A DNA stretch of 64,000 nt from Ophiostoma sp. CBS 140.51 (GCA_029298735.1 JANSLP010000074.1:1-64000); one strand, 5' to 3'. Positions 33,929 to 47,189 are shown, counted from the stretch's first letter. A program made the numbers and translations. Notes: a model not told the origin generated them from the letters alone.

Positions 33929-36900
33929 TTTGTATGATTTTGTTTATGGAAGTGGCTGAGAGTTTGGGGCCTTTCAGGTGTAAGTTGTGTAGATGTCAAA
34001 GTATCAAGGATGATTTTCTTTTCAACGATAATATTTAAGGCGGCAGAAAACACTTTCCCGCCTGGTACCGAGAAATATTTCTGCAGAACCGGGAAGACAA
34101 CTTCTTTACAAATAAAAAAAAAGTTGACAGAAGAGAAGTCATGGCCTGGCCATGTCGATCATCATCCCACGCAACAATTCCTTGGGTTGATATGCTGGCT
34201 CCTTTTTCTTTATTTTTTCAATTATACTTTCTTGGAACTTTCGATTCCCCCTGTTGATGTATTTGCTCCTCTTGGCCCATCGGGGGAGGTATGTGCGCGT
34301 GCCCAACGGACACTCTTTCACAACTTTGTTGCTGCGTGTGCAGATTTGGCAACTGCTATGCCTGTTCGATGCTCTCTCTGACGCTAGCTGCTTTGTGGTG
34401 GTCCTGAAGCAGCTAAAGAGCTAGGGAGGAGGTGGGGTTGGGGTGGGATGTTCAGAAACGCGGATTGCGAGAGGACATAGAATAACACCGACCGCAGTTC
34501 GGGCGGAAAACGAATAAAGCAAGCTCAGGCACACGGTACTTGCTCAGGACAAGCTTTTCAAATCCGCAGGTCAGGCATGTTTTTTGCTCCTTTTTGTGTT
34601 TCGATGCAACAGTCATCGGTCGAAAGAGGGGACATGTATGAGGATGGGGGCGGCAGTTTACCCATGGTGATGAATGCCATGCCAAAAAACACGAGGGCGC
34701 TCTGCGAGCTCGGTCGATGGCTAATATGAATTATGAAGTGGCCACCGGTCTGAAAGTCACTGCTGCTGCCTTCTAGAGTGGGATGGAACACATAAAAGTG
34801 GGATGGATGGAAAAGCCGCAAAAAAGCACACCATCTCGAGGGTGGGCAAGTCGGAAAGGAGAGGCGATCCTGTGTGCTTGTGTGTGCTTGTACGTACAAA
34901 CATGCTTAACTGCTGCACGTATTCTCGTATGAGGTGCGAAAAAAGCTGCGGCCGGCGCGGCACTGAAGTCTCGGCATGACGATCTTTCTGAATCCTCTCA
35001 TCCTCTCAGCCTCCTATGACAGGGTCATGGTACATAAGAGGTACACTTGTTGACACTTGAATGCGGTGCCTGGCTCCGTAATGGCTCCCCACACGGCAAA
35101 TCAAAGCCACCATGTAACAGCTTGTGAGACTTTTTTCTTGTTGTTGGCCGTTCACGAAACAGGCAAGTTGGAGGCTCGGTGGATCGACTCTAAAGGAGGT
35201 GACGCCGGTGGCAGGGCGGCGGCATTTGGTTTCCCATTGCGGTGCTGGGCCCGGAGCCGATGACGCAGGCCGCGGGACGAGCTTAGTTTCTCTTTGTGAG
35301 CCTGTGTGTTGGCCCCCTCGTCCCTTATTGTCCTCATTGTTAAACGGTTTCAACGGCATTCGACCCCTGCTTTTCCTCTCAGGGCAGGATGAAGCCCGTG
35401 TCTTGCTTGATGGGCCGTGATGTCTTCCGAGAGATCCCTCAGAGTGGAGACGTTTCTCGGGAGCCCAGAGGCGATGTCGGCATTATCTCTAGATCAGATA
35501 AGATGTGCCGAGCCTAGTGAGCCAACAAAAACCAACTTGGCCCACGCTCAATGAAAACTCTTCCTGCACATCGAGGATTTGCCTGTAAAAACACGTCGTA
35601 GTCAGTTTTGTGGTTCTAAAAAGGCAGGGTTATTTTCGACACTTTTGACGATCTCGTTGGGGGCCATCGCAGGGAGCTGCAGCGACTTACTCTTTTTCTT
35701 TAGCCAAGTGGACTAAAGTACCAAGTCGCCATCCATAAAATTGGAAAACAAAAAGAAAAGACACAAAACTGCGTGTATTCTTCCTCTTCCAAGGATCTTC
35801 CCTCGGGTCGACCTGTGAGACTCAGAAACCCCCCAAAATACGAAAACTGTGTTGCGTCGCCAAGAGGACTCCATTGTCACATCAAAAATTCCATGTACAT
35901 CGCCATGTACCTCGAAAACGACGACCGTCCGAATGAGGAAGCTGGAAAAAGGTACATGGAGTTGACCTGCGTTCCGCGCATTAAGGCAGAAAAACCAGAA
36001 AAATCAGAAAAATCAAGATGATCTGATAAGATGTCATCCGCCGCTGATCCGTAAAAAAATCGAAAAAAAAAATCACTCGCCGGACGCGGCTCACATGCAA
36101 CGCGCTGGGGCGACTTCGGACGACCGCCCAAAACAGGGAGGAAGAGTGAGGAAAAGGGGAGGGAAATGCATGTCCGGCGCGGCTTACTGTTGCATTGCAG
36201 TCGAGTGCGAGGCGACAAAAGAGCGACGCTGCCGATGCACATAACCGTTGCTTGCATTGTTTGAAGGATTCGCAGGAGGAACGCGCCGGAAGAAGACATG
36301 TGTCTCCGAGGGTGAAAGCAGACTGCTATTGCAAAGGTATGTCGATTGTCCGTGTCGACAGGTCATGTCGAATGAGCTCGTCAATGCCACATCCACTCGT
36401 CTCACCCTTCCATCGACGAACACATTGTCCAAGACGACAAAGAGGCCAATTCGCAGCGAGACATCGTATCGGCCATGCTCAATTCCCCACGGCAACAGGT
36501 GCAGTCGAGGCCATTCGAGACTACGGAAGTGAGTTGTTGCGAAATTGATCGTGGGCGGTTGCGAATCCGAGCACCAATTGGCATCAAACATGGGGGGACC
36601 TGTGAGACAGGAACTGGCCTGATGCTGGCCATACATTGACGAAGGAATAGTTGACTCTCGGCAGCGTTGTCAGGTTTGTCATCGAAGCCTGAGGAGTGGT
36701 GGTACGGGGTGAAGATGGTGAAAGAAGAGAGTTGTTTGTCTTCCTTTTTCCCACGACAATTGGGATGACAATTGGAGTCAACAAAAATCACAACATGGGA
36801 GGACCGAGGGGAAGTGGCTGGAACCAAACACAGGAAGGCGCGACCAAGACAGTTTCTTGCATTCGGTGTCTGGCAACTACAATCGAGCAGCCCTCGCCTT

Positions 36901-38008
36901 CGTCGCTTCTTCTTTTGTTTCGTTTCGACAAGTTTGGCAAGTGCCACCTGCATACGCAACTGTCGCGAAACAACAGATGTTGGACAGGAAAGAGCAAACG
37001 ACACAATCCAAGAGAGAGCAACGCCTTTGCGCAACAGAAGGTGCTTTTCAAAGGTTTGGCAAGTGCAAACCGCATGGCAAGGCTTTCAAGGAAGGCAGCA
37101 CCGACACAAGACACACAAGACAAAAAAGGGGGTTACCCAAGGCTGTGCTGGACGCGGTGTCGCGTTGTGTCGCGATCTTTCCTTTTCCAAAAGTATGTTA
37201 CGCAGCAAGAGTTTGCTGTTTAGCTGCAATTTTTTCTCCTTTTCCTCATCCCACCAACAAAGTTGAACATGGGCGCACAAGACACACAAGACACAGGACG
37301 AGAGACGGCGACATCCCAACTCCAGCCAACCAGCGACAACTCTTTAATTGCTCTTCACTGCCTCTTTTGTCCCGTCTTACGCTTGGCGGCCAGCTTCAAT
37401 ACGTGGAAAAGACAGGAAATGCAGCAAAAACCACAAAAGGCCGTTATGTTTGACCGTTTCGCATTCTCCCCTGAGCAATACGAGTGCGTTTGCCAAGATG
37501 CAGTGCAATTTCGACAGGGGTTTCCCGCAGTTGTTAGTGCGCTGCCAAAACGGCGTCCCGCCAATGACAGTGGCTGAAATGCTTCTTTTTGGCCCGTTTG
37601 TGTGTTTTTTGTCTTTATTTTTGTTTTACACTTTGGTTAACAACCCCAGGATAGTTCTCGAGGCAGACACCAGCGCGAGCAGCCGGGTAGTCAGAATACT
37701 TTATTTTGTGCTCCCGGGTTGTGGGAGGAGGCTCTTGGCGACATGGGGAGGGCCGTGAAGCGAAGAAGGGCTGAAGAGGAGGCCAAAGAGGAGGGAAAGG
37801 CACCGGGAATGGTCCTTCGGTTGAAATGCGTGCAGGGGGAGGGAAAGGCTGCTTCCTTGTGAGGGCTTTTGTGTTCTTTTTTTATTCTCGGTTATCCAGT
37901 GTTGGAAACAGCACATGGCATCGTTGACAGCGTTGTTCAAAACGTCAAAGAGCCGAAGAGATCACCGACTCCCAAAAAACGACAGACGGCGGCCATCCTC
38001 TCGCCGAA
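33929..38008. other. 4-kb gene-free region between sidA and the membrane protein gene
   Basis: No ORF here has codon bias. The first 150 bases are the sidA promoter. Around 36000-36070 there are A-runs (AAAAATCAGAAAAATC). Two similar 20-base segments built on TTTGGCAAGTGC occur near 36930 and 37055. The segment 37620-38008 is the likely leader of the next gene. Confidence 0.45.
34026..34031. promoter_or_regulatory. GATA element upstream of sidA
   Basis: CGATAA fits the HGATAR consensus of fungal GATA factors and lies about 100 bases upstream of the sidA ATG. In other filamentous fungi the GATA repressor SreA/Sre shuts down siderophore genes when iron is plentiful. One six-base match is weak evidence by itself; the context adds to it. 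Confidence 0.35.
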
Positions 38009-39175
38009 ATGGATCTTCCCGAGGTTGTGCCTGATTCGTCTCTCGAGGCAGCCAGCCATGGTCATTATCAACAACATCAACAGCACCACGGATGGGATCA
38101 CGGCGAGAAAGACCCCAAATACGCCGTGCCCGCAGCCGCCGACTATAAAAGCGACTACAACGCGCCGAGTGTTCACTACGATGCCGGCCTCATTCCCGTC
38201 CACTCAGTACATTCGTTCAAGATTGACGACACGGGTCACCTCGTGCCTCCAAACGGTGCAGGTGCAGGACGAAAGACGATATGTGGATTACGACCAAAGG
38301 TCTTCTGGTTGCTTCTGGGTATTGGCCTTGTCGTTATCATAGCGAGTGTGGCCGGTGGTGTTGGTGGTGGGATGATGGCAGCACGGTCAAAGAAGGAGAG
38401 CAATGCACAAGTCGCGGCAAGCCCGGCCGGTGTTGACAGCAGGTGAGACACCATTCTTCTTTGTGTACGAAAAACTCTATACTGACAATGTAGCTCCTCG
38501 ACGGCAACCTCGACGAAGAAACCGGCAGCAAATGGCACTGGGGTGGGAGGAAAGTCTGATGGCGGCAAGTCCACAGATGGGCCAGTCAACTCAGCAGAAG
38601 CATCATCGACAGGAGGAAACGCCAGCGGAAAGGCCACAGGCACAGATTCGTCGAAAGCGGCAGCAACGGCGACAGAAAAATCGACTGAGACCGATAAGAA
38701 GCCGGCGAGTAGTCCAGCCCAGAAGACAGTGACGACTGGAACGACCATTGTCAGTACCACGACGAAGCAGCCAGCGACGACACCAACAGCTCCGTCACAC
38801 GAACCGACGACAAGTAAGGCCGCAGACCCAACAACGACCAAAACGACCGCAGCACCAGCACCTGAGCCCACGTTCCTCAACAACCAGACCTACTCCTTGA
38901 CGGGTTTTGCGTTCCAGGCCTTTTCTGGATCAGACTACTCGGGCCGAGTGTCTGACGTGGTCCGTGACGAGGGCTTCCTCGACCTGTCATTTTCGTCCAA
39001 CAGCTACGTGTGGCTGCCCAATGGCGCGGACTGCTGCATCACGTTTTGCAGCGACGACACGACGGCGGTGGGCTGGTGGTGCGACGAGCGGCGGCAAAAG
39101 GACGCGTCGTCGGCGTTCCCACGAGTCTGGATCGGGTGCGGTTCAGCAGCACATAAAGAGCATGCCTGCTCATGA
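38009..39175 (+). CDS. Single-pass membrane protein with Ser/Thr-rich outer region
   Basis: 371 residues from two exons (38009-38442, 38494-39175) with a 51-nt intron GTGAGA...CTGAC...GTAG. The N-terminal 90 residues are hydrophilic and His/Gln-rich, with no signal peptide. CGLRPKVFWLLLGIGLVVII begins the single membrane helix (about 98-123), which is rich in glycine at its end. A stretch of roughly 125 residues rich in Ser, Thr, Ala and Lys follows, probably an O-glycosylated stalk. The C-terminal domain (about residue 260 on) runs YSLTGFAFQAFSGSDYSGRV, LDLSFSSNSYVWLPNGADCC, and VGWWCDER, with six or so cysteines. Such proteins are common in fungi without a known role; a cell-wall sensor or mating-surface function is only a guess. 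It converges on the MFS gene with a 115-base gap. Confidence 0.8.
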
Positions 39176-39290
39176 TCGATGTTTTGATATTATTCTTGGA
39201 ATATCCTTTTGTTTTGCGTTCTTCAATTACTAATTTTATTCTATTTTCCATCCATATACCCATGCTTTCAATACTTTTATCGCCATGTTC

Positions 39291-41007
39291 TCAAGCCTCC
39301 TTTTTGCTGCCTTCACTCATACTGCCACCGGCAACACCTTTTTCCAGGTCCGATGGTGTCGTCATCGAGCACACCCTCTTTTCGTCACCCTCGCTCGAAT
39401 CCTCAAGGGCTACTGCTGGCGCCTCTACCGGCCCAGTTGCGTCCTCTTCTTCATCATCGTCCGTGTTCAGCGACGATTTCATCCGCCAGCCGCCGCGGAA
39501 ACCGAACCACCGCGTTTCGTGCGGCCCCCGTACAAAACATAAGCCCAGCGCGACAATGATAAAGCCAATCTCGGCGTATCCGCTGTAGCGCCAGCCGCCC
39601 ATGGCGTACAGCCGGTTACAAACGGCGGTCCCCATGAGCATCCCAAAGAAGCCCATGACGGTGAAAATGGTATTGACGCGGTTGCGGGCTTTGGGTTCAA
39701 TGGGCACGATCTGGGTACGACAGGCGGTCTGGCACAGGATCAAACCTAGGTCGATGAGGACGCCCATAATGACGGGGCCCGCGAGGGTGAACGTGCCGAT
39801 GCATGTGCCAATGATGATGCCGACCAAAGCCAAAGTCAAACCAACGACACTGGCATAGATGGCGTGGAAATGTTTGAGGAGGTAGTGGACGAGGTGCGGG
39901 TTGATAAAGAAGGGGGGCATGCCGATGAGGGCAAAGAGGCCAATGTCAATGGTGCTGAGGTAAAAGGGCTTGGAGGCAAGCTGGAAGGTCAGGGTTGTCC
40001 AGAAGCCGACGTACGAGGCCGAGATGAAGAAGCAGATGAAGCTGGTCTGGATGAGCAGGGGTTGGCGCGTGGCGATCTGGATCAGACTCCAAAGGATGCG
40101 CCAATAAGAAATGCCGTCTGGGTTGGTGGAAGGATAGTCGGGCAAAAAGCAAAAGAGGATAATGACCAGAGCGTACTGGATGCCGAGGGCGACAAAATAA
40201 ATGGTGCGCCAACTGGTAAACTGGGTGGCAATGCCCGATAAAATACGGGCAAACAGCAGTCCCGTAAACAGGCCGGCAAAAGTGACGGAGAGCATCATGG
40301 CGCGGCGTTTGGGCGGAGCTAGCTCGGCGACGAGTGGAAGCATGACTTGCGGGGTGACGGTGGTCATGGCGGTGAAGAAGGAGAGGATGCGGAAGACGGT
40401 AAAGGAGTTTGTCAAGCAGAGGCCGAGCCACACGGTGCCGGTGACAAAAATGAGGGTCAGGACAAAAGGTCGTCGCCGAAAGATGTCGGCCAGTGGGCAG
40501 ATAAAGGTGAGACCAACGGCGTAACCTGCCTGCATAAACGTCGGGACCTGGCTGGCCGTCTCGAAAGAGATGTTGAAATCATCGGCAAGGACGTTAAGGA
40601 TGGGGTGGTTGTAGTAGAGGTTGCTGACGGTAAACATGCCGGCCTGTTTGTTTGTTAGAGGTTATTTTGGCGGTAGAATTTACTCCGATACATACAAGAC
40701 CAAATAGGAAACAGAGACCCCAAGTAAACGGTGGCGGTGATTCTGGGTCCCAACGACAGTTCTTAGGCACATAGTCGAGCTTTTTGAGCCATCTTAATGG
40801 TGCGCTGGATCCTGAAGGTGGTGATGCTACTGTCTGTGCATCTCGTGATGTCGAGTCTGTTGTCTCTATTGTTTGTGTGGCATCAATCGCTTTCACCTTC
40901 TTCTCCAACATCGTCACCGCCTCGGCCGGACCATCTTCGGTAGGAACTGGCTGTATCTGTGCCGGTATCGTCGCCACGGATGGCTCGTCGTTTGTGTGTT
41001 CTGTCAT
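39291..41007 (-). CDS. MFS transporter
   Basis: 554 residues from two exons (41007-40696, 40643-39291), with a 52-nt intron GTATGT...CTAAC...ACAG cutting the first membrane helix (LFGL joined to AGMFTVSNLYYNHP). About twelve hydrophobic helices follow. The MFS loop between helices 2 and 3 is ICPLADIFRRRPFVL, matching G-x-L-a-D-r-x-G-R-r loosely, and the second half has LGLILCQTACRTQIVPIEPKAR. The first 100 residues are cytosolic and polar; the C-terminal 80 residues are acidic. It resembles fungal proteins related to bacterial YnfM-type drug or metabolite exporters; the substrate is unknown. It borders the decay island that starts at 41.0 kb. Confidence 0.88.
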
Positions 41008-41570
41008 GGTAGGAGGTGTTGATGGAAAGGAAAGTATACAAAGAGAAAAAGAAGCCAGAAAAAAAACGTGAAAGTATTTTTGGAAGGTTCAAGCCCCAAG
41101 AATCCTTTCCCGCGGATTAGCAATCCAACTCGTCACGATTTCGGGCCACAGTGACCCGCGTGCGTGTCGAGTGCCGATAACGCCAATGTCCGTCCTCCAT
41201 TTTGGAGTTTGTTTTTGCGGGGGTTAGCGGTGGAGGAGAGAGCTAGGGCCAGGCCGGGAATACAGTACCGGGCCTCAACCGGTCGCCTTTCGCCTTTGCA
41301 GAAGGTGCCATTGCGATGTGGAGAAATAGAGTTAGGATGTTTACAGAGCTCGTTTCCTTTATCTCGCGTCTCTTATTGAACTTCCGTGCTAGTACGATGT
41401 ATGATGTATTACGATAAGTTCCATTTTGGCACATGGTTTGGGATAACTTTCTCTAACATTCATATCTAATAACATGGAGAATATGACACAGTCTAGACAT
41501 GTTTCTAAACTTATCATTCCCCAAATGTTTCCTTCGACCCTATTCTGCAAGCTGGCTATAACACAACTTC
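41008..41570. other. MFS promoter and start of an AT-rich stretch
   Basis: Promoter side of the MFS gene. From about 41380 the composition becomes AT-rich, continuing to about 42300. No ORF is supported. The richness in A/T next to two decayed coding segments fits old mutational decay, possibly by repeat-induced point mutation. Confidence 0.45.
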
Positions 41571-42012
41571 TCACCGGCCTTCCTTCGCTCTCCCTGCCTC
41601 CAGAATTTCCAGCCAGTCTCTCCTGTCCTCCTTGAGCTTTTCCAGCTCAGCCTCTCTTTTCTAGATGCTGTCTTTCATGTGTTCGATCTGCTCCGTGCTT
41701 TGTGACCCTGTGTATTGGATGGTGCTTGTCTGGCGAATGTGGCGCATGATGGTTGAGAGCGAAGCACTCCGCGACATGATAAGTGAGTAGATCGTTAGAA
41801 ACGCCATTGATTAGGACAGCATGTCCTGGAGCTGTTCTTTCATCGCGTTAATTTCGTTAATCTTTTTGCTTATATCTTCCTCCACATTTTGGAGATACTC
41901 CAGATATTGCTCAATGATGTGTGTCATCTGTTATTCTATTATTAGTTTCGGTCTTGCAAAGTGTATCGGCCAGTTGCAGAGCCACTAACAAGAAAAGGCG
42001 CATGCTACTTAC
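41571..42012 (-). pseudogene. Remnant of a coiled-coil protein
   Basis: On the minus strand ATG 41927 opens a 38-codon frame (41927-41811) with heptad-like spacing, MTHIIEQYLEYLQNVEEDIS, ended by TAA. A second 38-codon frame (41777-41661) starts MSRSASLSTIMRHIRQ, hits a TAG, and continues as KREAELEKLKEDRRDWLEI to a TGA at 41571. An intron-like stretch with GTAAGT donor (42012) and AATAACAG acceptor precedes the first block (41928-42012), and a Lys/Arg-rich segment in frame lies before it, but no ATG. The helical, charged character in both blocks suggests one former gene broken by stops. I cannot name the family. Confidence 0.5.
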
Positions 42013-42487
42013 TTTTTGTCTCTTGACTCTCTTTTGTTTATTTTTGAAGGACAAAAGTAACAAGAATTATTGACAAGAAAACATAACCAGAGCAAGGTTT
42101 ATTTATATGTGTTTGATTCATACATCCTCGAGAAGGCGTCGTGAAAGATCGACGACAACGCACTTTTCTGCCTCGTGTGCCCGTTAATAGTTAGATGCGT
42201 TGTTCGTTCGATAGTCTGAAAAAGACGAGGCGCCTGCTAAATAAATAGAGTGAAATAAATACGGTCCATATTTTTACTGTTTTTTATAGAACCAAAAAAA
42301 GAAAGAAAGCGAGATCACGAGGCTGTGATAAAACCAGGCTTGTCGTTTTAGGTGTACTGTGGCTGCGTTTACATAATCCAACATAGGGGCACATCTCCAG
42401 TCGTTCTTTCCCACGTCGGCATGCAAAAACCTTCCTCCTCCACACCTTCCCATTTGGCAGCGTTCATCCAGGCAGGAATGTGTCAAA
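42013..42487. other. AT-rich gene-free segment
   Basis: No coding signal beyond the short Lys/Arg-rich extension of the remnant at 42013-42055. Long A/T runs occur near 42250-42300. It forms the 5' flank of the phosphotransferase-like pseudogene. Confidence 0.4.
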
Positions 42488-44074
42488 ATGGAAGGAGCGA
42501 ATGAAGAACTATGGTCACTGACAAAAGAACAACTCCAGGAGGCCAAAAATCAGTTTTTCGACGCGATCTGCCCTGAGGCCGTCTGTCACCTCGCTTCACG
42601 ATACCACCGCGCATCCCGTCTATGCCGCGTCTTTGGCGAGACAGCAAGCGGCAGCTTTAATGCGTGTTTCTTTGTCGAATTTGACGATGAGCACAAGACA
42701 CAATGAAATGTGCGAATAGCTGTTAGGCCGGCGCTCATCGATGCGTGGGCCAAAGTGCAAAGTGAGGTTGCAACAATGCGGTATGTTTCTCTCCCTCTAG
42801 CCGTTCACTCAACATCTCTCTAACATCCCTTTGTAGATATATCCGTCGGAAGACTATAGTTCCTGTGGCACGCGTTCACGCGTATGGCCATGCCGAGGAC
42901 CTCAGCAAATCCGGCGTTGAAGCAACTTCCTGTGTATTCTCAATCTTTGATTTCATTCCGGGGCACTCAATCGATCTGCAGAACTGCTCAAAGAACCCGA
43001 GAAGAGAACTGTGCATCTGTATGAACAGATCATAGATATTCTGGCCCAACTTCGCCAGCTCGAGTTTGGCGAATCGGGTTCATTGTATCCAGACCCCGAC
43101 GACGACAATGCCGAGCCAGTGATGGGCGGCCACCTCCTGTGCATCGAGCATAACGAGCTACAAAAGTTGAAGCGCGGTCGGTCTCATGGTGTGACTTGTC
43201 CGACGACAAAGAGGAGATTTCAAACTACGTCGGACTATGCCCTCTATCAGTACCGCTTGATCGAGGAGGCATACGGACTGCCCATGGCCGGCCGTGGCCC
43301 GTTGCGATTGTCGCAGATGGAAGTGTATGCGCTGCACGATCTGAAGGCCAAGATCATTGACGTTGTCACCGGCAATCGTGCGAACAGCGACAGTGCCTCC
43401 CGATTTGTCCCAACACACACCGACTTTCGATGGTACAACATTACTATCGACGACAATCTCAACATTGGCTGGCCAGCGACTCGCCCAGCTTCATTGCATC
43501 ACAGTCCTACCGCAAGAAGTATGCCTTGTTTTATCAAACGCTCAGCTCGATGGTCGATGAGGCGGCCGCATAGGAGGGACATGGAGGGAAGAAGAACATG
43601 TACCAGACGCTCGTCGACGAATGGGGTCCCGACCTGCCTCGCGGCCTCGACTTCCCCGTCTCCATCATCCTTCGACACCACTACCACTTGGTCCTCACTT
43701 ACTTCTTCTGCGTTTTCCCTATATACGTCCAGCCATTTTTGCTGCCGCGAGAGTTTCTTGACAAGTTCTTTGAGATGGACGAGGCTGTTGGCGGCGTCTT
43801 TTCTGAGGCGGTGCGCAGACGCAGGGAAAGAGAAGACCGATACACGACGTATCTGGAAGAACGTGGTCTCTACACAAAGGAAGAGATGAACCCGGAGGTA
43901 AAACCATGGTTGGAAAAGAGAGTTGCCCTTGATATTCGAATAATGAAAGGATACAGAGAAGTCAGCCTGGGTGGTGGATATCGCCGCAAAGGCTCCGCCA
44001 GCACCTCTCTTCGAGAATCGTTTGGCGAGAGCGTATTGCAAGGGTCTATCGAAACGTGGAACCAGGATATATGA
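42488..44074 (+). pseudogene. Broken aminoglycoside phosphotransferase-like kinase
   Basis: Frames that fall in different phases add up to a fungal APH/choline-kinase-like protein: an N-terminal part from ATG 42488, VRIAVRPALIDAW, MRYIRRKTIVPVARVHAYG across a well-formed intron (42785-42837, GTATGT...CTAAC...TGTAG), FDFIPGHSID, and the catalytic HTDFRWYN (H-x-D-x4-N). Damage: TGA at 42704-42706 where the family has a tryptophan; a frameshift near 42985; loss of the D-W-E motif region with a frameshift near 43465; TAG at 43571-43573. Further on, an open frame up to 44074 carries a C-terminal part (MYQTLVDEWGPDLPRGLDFP). Intact homologues are small-molecule kinases of unknown substrate, frequent and expendable in fungi. 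Confidence 0.75.
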
Positions 44075-44898
44075 CATAGGATAGCATTGATATATGAAGC
44101 GACTCTTGAATATAAGGCACGAAATATTCATGAAACCATTGTCTTTGGTGCCTTTTAAAGTAAGACTGACACGACCACGCTCAACTCCATGGCTTGGATG
44201 GAACAGCGAGTTCTAATACCGTAGGTGCAGCCACATACAAAAATCCTATTCTCACATGGGAAAATAAGATGAGAAAAAGAACACCAAGTCAAACAGAAAC
44301 GCACCTTCCCATTTTCTTCTGGCTTTTTCAACAAAACCTTACATATCTGATCTCACGGAGTGCCATCACTAAAGTTTACCCGAAAGAAGGTTTGTGACGC
44401 GACTTCGTCAACCCTGTCTTTATGGGACAGGGATTTGGGCAAAGCCACGAAGGATCGCTGAGCTGTCGCTTCGCTGCTGATTGCAACCTTATTTCTAAGA
44501 TTTCTGGGGGCCTGTCCATTGTAAACACACCACTAAAGGTCTGGGGAGCTCGGACTTGATCGGCGCCGATAGGTTGGATCAGGTTGGATCCGGTTGGGTC
44601 AGGTTGGGTCGTGCCTTCCCTTCCTCAAATCCCGCTGTTTCACCGTATTCCACACCTGTTTCTACACAATCTCACCCTCGCCGTGATCCTGACAATTCTA
44701 TTTTCTCTCGTCTCTGACTATCTGAGATAGCTACGGGATTTAACATGTGCCCAGGATGTTGTTCATATGAACCTGAGCGTCTGCAATTTGCGATTTTGAA
44801 TTAACCTCTTTTCCTCAGTCTTTTTTCCACATCGCATCACGATCGACGTGATTACACATTGGAGCGCGTTAGCCTCATCTCACCACAACAACTTCACC
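44075..44898. other. Gene-free region upstream of the GMC oxidoreductase
   Basis: No ORF is supported. The interval contains a four-unit 10-bp tandem repeat about 290 bases upstream of the GMC start, then C/T-rich promoter-like DNA and a CACAACAACTTCACC leader. Confidence 0.5.
44571..44610 (+). repeat. Four tandem 10-bp units AGGTTGGATC/AGGTTGGGTC
   Basis: Units are AGGTTGGATC, AGGTTGGATC, CGGTTGGGTC and AGGTTGGGTC, end to end with two or fewer differences each. It lies between the kinase pseudogene and the GMC gene. Confidence 0.8.
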
Positions 44899-47052
44899 AT
44901 GTGGCCATTTTCAGAGGCCTACCCCGAGCGCAAGGTCGCCGAAGTCGATGGGCAGACCTACGACTACATTATTGTGGGAGGTAAGTCACCTTCTCTTGCT
45001 CCATTCGTATCATACAAAAAAACTGACGACCTAGGCGGCACGGCTGGCTCCGTTTTGGCCTCGCGCTTGTCGGAAGATCCGAATGTCTCGGTCCTCCTTT
45101 TGGAGCGCGGCCCGCTCAGGGACGTATTCATGTCGCGCGTTCCCCTGATGTCGCAAAACTATGTCAGTTCGTGGTCGACGGGCATCCAGGACCGTTTTTC
45201 AGAACCCATTGCTGCATACAACGACCGGCGGCTGCAGCTGGCGAGCGGCGAGGGATTGGGCGGGACGTCGCGGCTGAATGGCTTGCTGGTGACACGGGGC
45301 ACCCCCGGCGGCTACAATGAGTGGGCCACGGACTTGGGGATGGAGGGCTGGTCGTGGAAAGAAGTTGAGCCGTACTTTGCGCGGATGGAGAATGCACTTG
45401 ACCGCAGCGACACCGATTATCGTGGTCAGGGGGGTGAGTTCACCGCAGCACATCTTGTTACTGTTGTGATTACATACTGACTTTGACAGGCCCCCTGGTC
45501 AACAGAACGGCCGACCTTCGGTACCGGTTCTATCCATAGTAAGTCACAGAGCTAACGGGTGAGAGGACAATCTGATACTGACGGCAACAGCTTTGAAAAA
45601 GCGTCTGAGGCCGTCGGCTTGCCGGTTGAGCCCGACTGCAATGCACCCAATGCCAGCGCCCAGGGCTACTTCCGCCTCGATGCCGCCGTCTACCCTGACG
45701 GCACTCGCGTCTCAGCCTACCGTGCCTACCTCCACAAGAAACTTGCTCTGGAGAGACGTCGCCACCTGACCATTTGTACGGAGGCGCTGGCTACGAAGCT
45801 CGAGTTCAACGACGGTGTTGTCGTGCCAGACAGCGACTCGGCCGAAGTCAAGGCAACAGGCGTTTACGTCGCTTCAGCCCCGACTGGCAAGCCTGTGGGC
45901 AAGCCGGCCCTCGTCAAAGCCCGCCGCGAGATTATTGTCTGTGGTGGTGCTTTCCGGACACCCCAACTTCTCATGCTGAGTGGCCTCGGCCCGCGTGCTC
46001 ACTTGCAGGAAAAGGGGATCCCTTGTGTCCGCGATCTACCCGCCGTTGGCGCACATTTATCCGACCATTTCGCCATCCCGCTCATGATTGAGATGCCTGC
46101 GCAAGACACGCTGCACGCTTTGGTGGAAAAGCCCATGGTCGGCCTCCGCAGCTTTGTCGAGTACCTGTGGAAGGGCTCTGGCATGATTTCGATGCCTAGT
46201 AATGCCACGACTATTTTTGCCCGCACCACGGCCATGGACGAGGCGACGTACAAGACGAGCAATACAGCCGCAGCCAACGATGCCGCAAAGCCCAGCAATG
46301 TGCCCGATGTCGAGGTCATGGTGATTCCCGTCAACGCCATTAACCTCGAGATGACCGGCTGCCCGCCACATGAAGCCACGCGCGGCCGTGCCTACCTCAC
46401 GCTCTACACGGCCATGGTGCAGCTGCGCACGACAGGCCGTCTCGAGCTGGTCTCGGCTACGGATCCACAGGTGCACACGCGTGTGCACTACCTTGAACTG
46501 AAAGATGACAATGACGCCGGCAAAGAGGACTGGAAGGCCGTGCGCCGTGCTGTACGCTTCTCGATGCGTCTCGCCGAAGAGTTTGTCCAGAACTCGGGCT
46601 ACCCGCACAAGCCGCTGGCGCTCATGTTTGGCCCTGGCATGGACATGGATGTGCTGCACGGCGTGACCATGGGCCGGCCCGGTGAGCGGCAAACGACTGC
46701 GACCGAAACGGTTGTGAACGAAGCTGTGGGCACTGCCCTCCCTAAACCTACCAAGGACAAGTATGTGCTCAAGCCGTTGGCAAAAACGTGGCAGACGGTC
46801 ACGGATGCTGAGATTGATGCCTATGTCCGCGAGACGGGCCAATCGAGCCTACACTTTGGCTGCTCGGCGCGCATGGCGCCGACGGCCAAGGACGGTGTTG
46901 TGGATGCAAAACTGAAAGTGCACGGCGTGTCGGGCCTGCGTATTGCCGATGCAAGTGTCTTCCCACGCATCCCGAGCGGGCACACAATGGCGCCGTCGTT
47001 GATGGTGGGTGAGCGGTGTGCCGATTTCCTCAAGGCGGCGTGGCAGCAGTAA
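44899..47052 (+). CDS. GMC oxidoreductase (choline dehydrogenase / glucose oxidase family)
   Basis: FAD enzyme oxidising an alcohol or sugar. 663 residues from four exons (44899-44980, 45035-45433, 45490-45538, 45591-47052) with introns of 54, 56 and 52 nt. GGGTAG (27-32) is the ADP-binding motif, and SGEGLGGTSRLNGLLVTRG (98-116) is GMC signature 1. The active-site pair is probably His598 (SSLHFGCSARM) and His641 (IPSGHTMAPS), as in the family's His/His-Asn pairs. No signal peptide is visible, so the enzyme is probably intracellular, unlike secreted glucose oxidase. Substrate unknown; choline-, aryl-alcohol- and versicolorin-type members look alike at this level. It converges on the zinc-finger gene with a 137-base gap. 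Confidence 0.9.
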
Positions 47053-47189
47053 AAGACCGGGCCTATTTGTAGCAAACTCTTGTTGATATCATTGTAAATG
47101 TCGCATTTAGTCTATTGGGTATATCGAATAATAATCTTACATGCAAATTGTCGTACATCTTATCCAAATTTGTGTCCAACTCTTCCTTC